Source of the DNA: Deltaproteobacteria bacterium | GTDB taxonomy: Bacteria; Myxococcota_A; UBA9160; PR03 | NCBI GenBank assembly: GCA_018262315.1 | Contig: JAGSPS010000070.1 | Span: 1 to 11,278, forward strand | Direction of reading: 5' to 3' | DNA length: 11,278 nt | Shown here: piece by piece, positions 6,799-11,278 of the stretch | Layout of the letters: each line of letters starts with the position of its first letter | Numbering within the stretch: position 1 is the stretch's first letter | Position numbers and translations under genes: made by a program | The notes under the pieces: model-generated | Database searches by the model: none | Told to the model about the DNA's origin: nothing | Seen by the model: only the letters and a program-made list of their open reading frames with translations

Positions 6799-7679
6799 AG
6801 CCGCGACTCGGCGGAAGCGGCTGGCGTCCGCTCTTTACGCCACAGCGCACCGGCGCCTACGTCAACGATCACTGCGTCGTGCGCGCGCCGACCGGGCTCT
6901 GGCACGTGTTCGGCATCACGCGACCGTCGCTCGAACTCGACCCGCACCAGGAGCGCTGGTTCTGTCACGGCTCGGGCGCCTCGCTCGCCGCGGGCGGCTT
7001 CGACGAACACGGGCGCGTGTGCGACTTCGGCCCGCGCGCCTGGGCGCCCAGCGTCGCGTTCGACGGCCAACGCTGGGTCATGCTCTACGGCCCGGACTTG
7101 CTGCGCGCCGCGGTCTGCGACGACGAGCGACTCGACCACTGGCGCGAGGTGCCGTGCTCACTCACCGGCGCACCGCTCGAAGCCTGCCTGCGCGACGGCA
7201 TGATCCTCCGCCTCGACGACGACACGTGGCTGCTCTACACAACGGGCAAGCGCGGCCGCGCGGGCGCCGTCTCGGTTTGCGTCTCGGAGAACCTGCTCGA
7301 CTGGCGCTTCGTGCGCTTCGCACTCCGCACCACGCTCGCGGCGCCGTCGAACCCGCCCTGGGGCGCCACCGAGTCGCCGTTCGTCTTCGAACACGGCGGC
7401 TACTACTGGCTCTCGATTACCTACACGACGAGCTTCGGCGGGCCCGCCGATTACCACAACACGCTGCTGTTCCGGTCGACCAACCCGTTCGAGTTCGGCA
7501 CCTACAGCGGCGACGACCCGAGCGAGGTAGCAGCAAAGCTCCACGCGCATGCGCCCGAGTACCTGCGCGACCCCGAAAGCGGGCGCTGGTTCGTGACGAG
7601 CTGCGGCTGGCACGGCGCGCTGTTCCAGCCGGTCATCGCGGGCAGTGTCGCGATCCGCGAACTCGAGTGGGACGAGTGA
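6795..7679 (+). CDS. Beta-propeller glycoside hydrolase-like protein (GH32/43/68 superfamily type)
   Basis: A 294-residue protein without a signal peptide, hence probably cytoplasmic. Its motif order matches five-bladed-propeller furanosidases: an early Asp in YVNDHCVV (D25, nucleophile or base position), WAPSV (83-87), RDGMI with D134 (the transition-state Asp of the RDP motif), and ATESPFVF with E193 (acid/base position), followed by HAPEYLRD (252-259). Alternating strands such as WVMLYG and TWLLYTTG are typical blade strands. Overall similarity to any named enzyme is not evident, and the WxNDP and ECP consensus motifs are only loosely kept, so substrate and even catalysis are uncertain. 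Translation starts at a GTG overlapping the VOC stop (GTGA), with GGAG eight bases upstream. It ends five bases before repeat R3. Confidence 0.72.
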   Translation: MKPRLGGSGWRPLFTPQRTGAYVNDHCVVRAPTGLWHVFGITRPSLELDPHQERWFCHGSGASLAAGGFDEHGRVCDFGPRAWAPSVAFDGQRWVMLYGPDLLRAAVCDDERLDHWREVPCSLTGAPLEACLRDGMILRLDDDTWLLYTTGKRGRAGAVSVCVSENLLDWRFVRFALRTTLAAPSNPPWGATESPFVFEHGGYYWLSITYTTSFGGPADYHNTLLFRSTNPFEFGTYSGDDPSEVAAKLHAHAPEYLRDPESGRWFVTSCGWHGALFQPVIAGSVAIRELEWDE

Positions 7680-7683
7680 GTGG

Positions 7684-7743
7684 TGACTTGGGGACGTTCC
7701 TGAAGGCAACAAAGGCAACGCGAGCAGGAACGTCCCCAAGTCA
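7684..7743. repeat. 60-bp inverted repeat (R3)
   Basis: Perfect 19-base arms, TGACTTGGGGACGTTCCTG at 7684-7702 and its complement at 7725-7743, flank a 22-base loop. The arms match the outer arms of R2 over the same 19 bases, and the loop shares AAGGCAACGC with R2. It lies between two convergent genes whose stops are at 7679 and 7756, so its stem would form in both transcripts and could act as a two-way transcript end. There is no T-run. Confidence 0.92.
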
Positions 7744-7755
7744 ACAGGTCGACAC

Positions 7756-9495
7756 TCACTCCTCGACGAAGGGATTCAGGGCGCCGCTGGTGAGGACGTT
7801 CTTCAGGACCTTGCCTGTCGCGTTGCGCGGGAGGGGGGCGCTGCGGAACTCCCAGTGCGCGGGAACCTTGAAGTAGGCCAGCCGTCCCGCCACCCAGCGC
7901 GACAGCTCTTCTGCGAGCATGCGCTGCGCGGCCGCGCCGTGCAGCGAGGTTTCCGCGACCACGACGATCGCCTTCACTTCCTGACCCAGCTCGGGATGGT
8001 CGACGCCTACGACGGCCGCTTCGTGCACGGCATCGTGCGCTTCGAGCGCCTGCTCGACTTCGGCGGGGTAGACGTTCTCGGCGCCGCGCAGGATCAGGTC
8101 GCGGCGACGCGAGTTGATGTAGAGATAGCCGTCCTCCAGCCGGCCGACGTCGCCGGTTCGCAACCAGCGCCCGGGCCCGATCGCCTCTGTGGTTTCCCGC
8201 GGACGGCGCCAGTACTCGCGCATCACGAGCGGACCGCGCAGGCAGATCTCGCCCTCGGCGCCTTCGGGCAGCGGCTTGCCGTCGGCGTCGCGGATCTCGA
8301 CGTCGATGGTGGGCAGCGGACGGCCGACCGAGTCGGGCCGGGCCAGCAACTCCTCGCCGCCGTTGATGGTGGCGAGCGCCGTCGACTCCGTGAGTCCATA
8401 GCCGATCGCGACCGAAGTGCGTGCGTTCGGGAAGGCTTCGCGCATGCGCGCGAACAGCTCGCCGGGCAACGGCGCGCCGCCCGAGCCGAGATGCGTGACG
8501 CTCGAGAGATCGTGGCGCCCGAACTCCGGGTGACAGAGCACCCGGTTCATCATGCTCCCCATCGGTCCCCACGCCGTGACGCGCTCGGCCTCGATCAGCT
8601 GCATCACCCGCACGGGATCGAAGCGGCCCGTCGTCCAGACCGTCTTCAGCCCGTTCGCGAGCGATGTCACCGCACCCGCGTAGAGACCCGAGACGTGGAA
8701 AAGCGGCGCGTTGACCATGTTGCAGGGTCGCCCCGCGGCGCCGACACCGTCACGCGACACGCCCCGCGCCGCCGCATCGGCCGCGGCCTTCATCATCAGG
8801 CGCACGCCGTGGAAGACCTGGAGCCGCACCATCGAGAGAATCCCGCGATGCGTGTTGACGGCGCCCTTTGGCCGTCCCGTCGTGCCGCTCGTGTAGAGGA
8901 TGGTGGCCGCATCGTCCTCGGCGATCGGCGCCTCGGGCAGCGCGACGTCGCCGCCGTGATTCCACAGCGCGTCGAAATCGGGTCCGATCTCGAGAACGCG
9001 CAGCTCGGCACCCTCCACACGGGGCAGTGCCGCGCCGGAGATCCGCGCGAGGCGCCTGGCGTCGCCGACGAGCAGCGTCGGCTCGCTGTCTTCGAGGCCG
9101 TGCAGGATCTCGTCGCGCACCCACCAGCCGTTGAGACCGACCGCGATCGCGCCGAGGCTCACGGTCGCCCAGAAGGTCTCGATCCACTCCGGGCAGTTGG
9201 CGGCGAGGATCGCGACGCGATCGCCAGCACGCACGCCATAGCGATCGCGCAGCGCGGAGGCGAGCTTCGCGACGCGGCGGAGATTCTCGGCGTACGAGAT
9301 GCGTCGCCCGTCGTCACAGACCAGATACTCGGCGTCGCCGTGCACGGCCGACGCGGCGAGCAGCGCGCGCAGCGACGGCATGCGCTCCTTGAAGACGCGA
9401 GCCGGCTCACCGAGCACCTGCTCTTCGACGACCTCGAACGGCCCTCCCGGTGCGGTGAGACGGGCTTCGATCTCGCGGAGCGCGTCGACACTCAT
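7756..9495 (-). CDS. Acyl-CoA synthetase / AMP-dependent ligase (class I adenylate-forming)
   Basis: A complete 579-residue member of the acyl-CoA synthetase/NRPS adenylation/luciferase superfamily. It activates a carboxylic acid with ATP to an acyl-adenylate and then makes the CoA thioester. All core motifs are present: P-loop ILYTSGTTGRPKGAV (199-213), YGLTEST (366-372), RTGD (446-449), RRRDLILRGAENVYPAEVE (463-481), and the catalytic lysine K562 in PRNATGKVLKN. The acyl chain cannot be read from sequence; FadD-like fatty acid or steroid side-chain acids fit the context. The ATG at 9495 overlaps the stop of the upstream LolA-like gene (ATGA) and has no clear ribosome site of its own, indicating translational coupling. 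It is last in a three-gene operon and is unrelated in position to the truncated synthetase at 1383. Confidence 0.95.
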   Translation of the reverse strand: MSVDALREIEARLTAPGGPFEVVEEQVLGEPARVFKERMPSLRALLAASAVHGDAEYLVCDDGRRISYAENLRRVAKLASALRDRYGVRAGDRVAILAANCPEWIETFWATVSLGAIAVGLNGWWVRDEILHGLEDSEPTLLVGDARRLARISGAALPRVEGAELRVLEIGPDFDALWNHGGDVALPEAPIAEDDAATILYTSGTTGRPKGAVNTHRGILSMVRLQVFHGVRLMMKAAADAAARGVSRDGVGAAGRPCNMVNAPLFHVSGLYAGAVTSLANGLKTVWTTGRFDPVRVMQLIEAERVTAWGPMGSMMNRVLCHPEFGRHDLSSVTHLGSGGAPLPGELFARMREAFPNARTSVAIGYGLTESTALATINGGEELLARPDSVGRPLPTIDVEIRDADGKPLPEGAEGEICLRGPLVMREYWRRPRETTEAIGPGRWLRTGDVGRLEDGYLYINSRRRDLILRGAENVYPAEVEQALEAHDAVHEAAVVGVDHPELGQEVKAIVVVAETSLHGAAAQRMLAEELSRWVAGRLAYFKVPAHWEFRSAPLPRNATGKVLKNVLTSGALNPFVEE

Positions 9496-10349
9496 GGTGC
9501 AGGCGGCGTCCCGTCGCGCAGGTCGGGCGGTTCGGGGAGCGGATCGGCGCCGCGCCGGAGGCGGTCTTCGATCACGGAGAGGTCGAAGAACGACGCCGGA
9601 ATGCGCTGGCCGAAGCGCACGTCGCTGAAGCTGATCGTCGTCGCAGAGCGGGTCGCGAGATCGCGCAGCCGCACGACGGTCGGGAACGCGCGGCCATCCG
9701 CCAGCGTGATCTTCTCGTATTGCTGCTCGCGGATCGCCGCGCCGGTGTTGTCGATGAAGCGCACCGACAGCGGCAGGCCGCTCTCGGGGTCGATGCGCGT
9801 CACCACGCGCTGGTAGTAGTGATAGGGATCGCTCTCGACCTCGACGAGCCGCCGCCCGCCTTCCTCGACCCACTTCGCGCGACCCTTGCGGCGCGGCGAC
9901 GGCTCGACGAACCACAGGTCTTCGTAGCGGAACGTCGTATCCGCGAAGGGGTCCGTCCCCTGCAGCCCGCGGATCCGGATCCAGCGGCGCTTCTGGATGT
10001 CCCAGTACCAGCTAATGAGCAGCTCGCCGGGCGTCTCGACCAGCTCGGTCACGATGCTCTGCGTGTCGCCGGTCTCGCGCATCTCGAGAACGGTGCGCGT
10101 CGTGCGGCCGTCGACGTCGCGCGCGATCTGCATGTCGAAGTTGAAGTCGTCGTCGCGGCCGGGCTTGTCGACGTCGACGTGCGCGTGCGCCGACATCGTG
10201 TCACCGATTCGCAGCGCCTCCGCGATCCGCGTGATCCAGTGGTCGGCGTCGTGGGCGGAGGCCGCGTCCTGCGCGCGCGCCGCCGGTGCAGCCAGCATCG
10301 CGATCGCGCCCGCGACGCGCAGCCCCGTCGCGGGCCAGCTGCGAATCAC
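9492..10349 (-). CDS. LolA-like exported protein (outer-membrane lipoprotein-sorting family)
   Basis: A 285-residue protein beginning with a signal peptide (VAGAIAMLAAPAARA, predicted cleavage after A26 before QDA). The rest is beta-strand-rich, as in the LolA_like lipoprotein-sorting fold. The block RRWIRIRGLQGT then DTTFRYEDLW (residues 121-146) corresponds to the characteristic region of these proteins, where a loop precedes F-x-YEDL. Relatives are periplasmic lipid or lipoprotein carriers, often encoded beside MMPL/RND exporters, but no exporter is present here. The GTG start at 10349 overlaps the TetR stop by GTGA, and its TGA stop overlaps the synthetase ATG, so it is the middle gene of a coupled operon. 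A carrier for a hydrophobic acid later activated by the synthetase is a reasonable guess, not shown by sequence. Confidence 0.82.
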   Translation of the reverse strand: MIRSWPATGLRVAGAIAMLAAPAARAQDAASAHDADHWITRIAEALRIGDTMSAHAHVDVDKPGRDDDFNFDMQIARDVDGRTTRTVLEMRETGDTQSIVTELVETPGELLISWYWDIQKRRWIRIRGLQGTDPFADTTFRYEDLWFVEPSPRRKGRAKWVEEGGRRLVEVESDPYHYYQRVVTRIDPESGLPLSVRFIDNTGAAIREQQYEKITLADGRAFPTVVRLRDLATRSATTISFSDVRFGQRIPASFFDLSVIEDRLRRGADPLPEPPDLRDGTPPAP

Positions 10350-11059
10350 GCCGCGATCCGCCCCGTCACGATCTGGTGCAGGATGCGCGCGCTGGTCTCG
10401 ACGAGCTGCTCGTGCGAGACACCGAGCAGTTCGAGTTCTTGATGGTACGCGGCGAGGCGTTCGAGGATCGCGGCGAGCGCTGCCGCCGCCGCAACCGGAT
10501 GGATGCCCGCGGCCTTCGCGCCACCGTGTGTGCTCTCGATCTTCTTCGCCAGCTCCTGCAGAACCGGGCGCAGGGCGCGGATGCGCACCTTCTGGAAGCG
10601 GGGGTCGCCCTGCTCCGCCGCGACGTTGCGGAACAACAGCGCTGCGTGGTGCTGATCCCAATGGCGGATGAAGGCGTCGACGACGGTGCGCGCAGCGTCG
10701 AGACCCGACGGCCCGCTCCAGTTCGCCGCAAGCGGCTCGAGAATGGCAGGCACTTCCTCGGCGGCGGCGCTCGCCAGCTCCAGCGTGGCCTCCTCGATGT
10801 CGGCGAAATACTGGTAGAAGGTGGCCGGCGAGGTACCCGCGCGCCGCGCGATCTCCACCACCGACACGTCCCGAGCCTGTCGTTCGGTGAGCAGTTGCTG
10901 CGTGCATTCGAGCAGTTTCGTGCGCGTGCGGACCGCGCGCGCTCCGAGCGGCCGGCCATCTTGCGCGATGACGCCGGTTCCGCAACCGGCGCGCTCGCGA
11001 GCTTCGTTGCGAACGCGCTGTTTCGCGTCGCTCCGCGTCTCGCTCAGCATGTCGCGCAT
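10346..11059 (-). CDS. TetR/AcrR-family transcriptional regulator (operon leader)
   Basis: A 237-residue regulator. After an unusually long, charged N-terminal extension of ~43 residues comes the TetR DNA-binding domain: TRTKLLECTQQLLTERQ (45-61), then VSVVEIARRAGTSPATFYQYF (65-85), the helix-turn-helix. The C-terminal helical domain includes HWDQHHAALLFRNVAAEQ, a ligand-pocket-like region common in lipid- and CoA-responsive TetRs. It heads the operon with the LolA-like and acyl-CoA synthetase genes and probably represses it until an acid or acyl-CoA binds (inference). The start could be the ATG at 11059 or, four codons in, the ATG at 11050. Neither has a strong ribosome site. It is divergent from the Fpg/Nei gene. 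Confidence 0.9.
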   Translation of the reverse strand: MRDMLSETRSDAKQRVRNEARERAGCGTGVIAQDGRPLGARAVRTRTKLLECTQQLLTERQARDVSVVEIARRAGTSPATFYQYFADIEEATLELASAAAEEVPAILEPLAANWSGPSGLDAARTVVDAFIRHWDQHHAALLFRNVAAEQGDPRFQKVRIRALRPVLQELAKKIESTHGGAKAAGIHPVAAAAALAAILERLAAYHQELELLGVSHEQLVETSARILHQIVTGRIAA

Positions 11060-11068
11060 GATGGAGTT

Positions 11069-11104
11069 CTCGGCATGGCGGTAGCATAGCCGCCGATGCC
11101 CGAG
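11069..11104. promoter_or_regulatory. Imperfect inverted repeat in the tetR / glycosylase divergent region
   Basis: CTCGGCATGGCGG (11069-11081) and CCGCCGATGCCCGAG (11090-11104) are complementary except for two single-base insertions in the right arm, with an 8-base spacer. The repeat covers the whole short gap between the two divergent starts (11059 and 11096) and the first codons of the glycosylase. This is a plausible operator for the TetR protein, based on symmetry and position only; GC-rich sequence gives such pairs by chance fairly often. Confidence 0.3.
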
Positions 11105-11278
11105 CTTCCCGACCTCGCGATCTACGTCGAGGCGCTGCGTGCGCGCACCGTGGGAGCGACGCTGCTCGGGATTCGCGTTTTCGGGCCGTCGTGGCTGCGC
11201 ACGGTGGAGCCCCGGCTGGTGGAGGCCGAGGGTCGCCGCGTGCGCGGGGTGCGGCGGCTCGGCAAGCGCATCGTTTTC
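11096..11278 (+). CDS. Fpg/Nei-family DNA glycosylase (5' part only)
   Basis: The first 61 codons of a formamidopyrimidine-DNA glycosylase/endonuclease VIII family protein, cut by the window edge. It begins MPELPD, where P2 is the N-terminal nucleophile that forms the Schiff base with damaged DNA and E3 is the catalytic acid. The VRRLGKRIVF segment places K57 where the conserved beta-hairpin lysine is expected. Full-length relatives have ~270-290 residues with a helix-two-turn-helix and a C-terminal zinc finger, which would lie beyond the window. Fpg removes oxidised purines and Nei oxidised pyrimidines; the visible part cannot separate them. It is divergent from tetR with only 36 bases between starts, so it may be affected by that regulator. 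Confidence 0.88.
   Translation, partial: MPELPDLAIYVEALRARTVGATLLGIRVFGPSWLRTVEPRLVEAEGRRVRGVRRLGKRIVF

Noticed and set aside
6171..7743. CRISPR array suggested by repeated GGAACGTCCCCAAG
   Set aside because: The copies are inverted and irregularly spaced with genes between them, not regular direct repeats with unique spacers.
7855..9816. A 653-codon open frame on the plus strand
   Set aside because: It is antisense to the acyl-CoA synthetase and LolA-like genes, which have clear family motifs. Long antisense frames are expected at this GC content, and its translation shows no recognisable domain.
7756..9915. Extending the acyl-CoA synthetase to 719 residues
   Set aside because: The extension overlaps the LolA-like gene out of frame. 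The ATG at 9495 gives the normal family length and an ATGA overlap.
9492..11087. Extending the LolA-like gene upstream to a 531-residue protein
   Set aside because: The extra N-terminal part is the TetR gene read in another frame. The GTG at 10349 gives a proper signal peptide and a GTGA overlap.

Overview
This is an 11.3 kb, strongly GC-rich window from a Gram-negative bacterium. A TolC-type outer-membrane protein and a LolA-like periplasmic protein imply two membranes. The mix of TetR regulators, a P450, a Rieske oxygenase remnant, acyl-CoA synthetases and a VOC protein resembles environmental lipid- or xenobiotic-degrading lineages such as Myxococcota or Binatota. That placement is inference from gene content, not a phylogenetic result.

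Layout, left to right. (1) 1-1242 (-): TolC-family efflux channel, C-terminus cut by the window edge. (2) 1383-1616 (+): an N-terminal stub of an acyl-CoA synthetase that stops abruptly against the tail of the next gene. (3) 1617-2567 (-): EamA/DMT transporter. (4) 2655-3428 (+): exonuclease III (xthA), followed by a 114-bp perfectly centred inverted repeat that holds its stop codon. (5) 3594-6174 (+): TetR regulator, cytochrome P450, and a chimeric ORF that joins the first ~40 residues of a sugar-kinase-like protein to the catalytic half of a Rieske oxygenase. (6) 6171-6360: a second, composite inverted-repeat cluster. (7) 6373-7679 (+): a VOC protein overlapping a clan-J-like beta-propeller glycosidase homologue. 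(8) 7684-7743: a third inverted repeat between convergent genes. (9) 7756-11059 (-): a tightly overlapping operon of TetR regulator, LolA-like exported protein and acyl-CoA synthetase. (10) 11096-11278 (+): the first 61 codons of a Fpg/Nei DNA glycosylase.

The genes form two regulated modules. TetR-P450-(kinase/Rieske) looks like the remains of an oxidative catabolic operon. TetR-LolA-like-acyl-CoA synthetase looks like a lipid uptake/activation or envelope-lipid operon. Four of the gene junctions are 4-base GTGA or ATGA overlaps, implying translational coupling.

The most unusual points are the two broken or fused genes and the family of long inverted repeats sitting directly at the 3' ends of three plus-strand genes. 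The two breaks could be real deletions or, if the source is a metagenome, assembly joins. The repeats share GGGGACGGTCC, GGGGACGTTCC or GGGGACA cores and resemble REP/MITE-type mobile palindromes. I saw no tRNA, rRNA, CRISPR array, transposase or phage gene, and no gene-free stretch longer than 300 bases.
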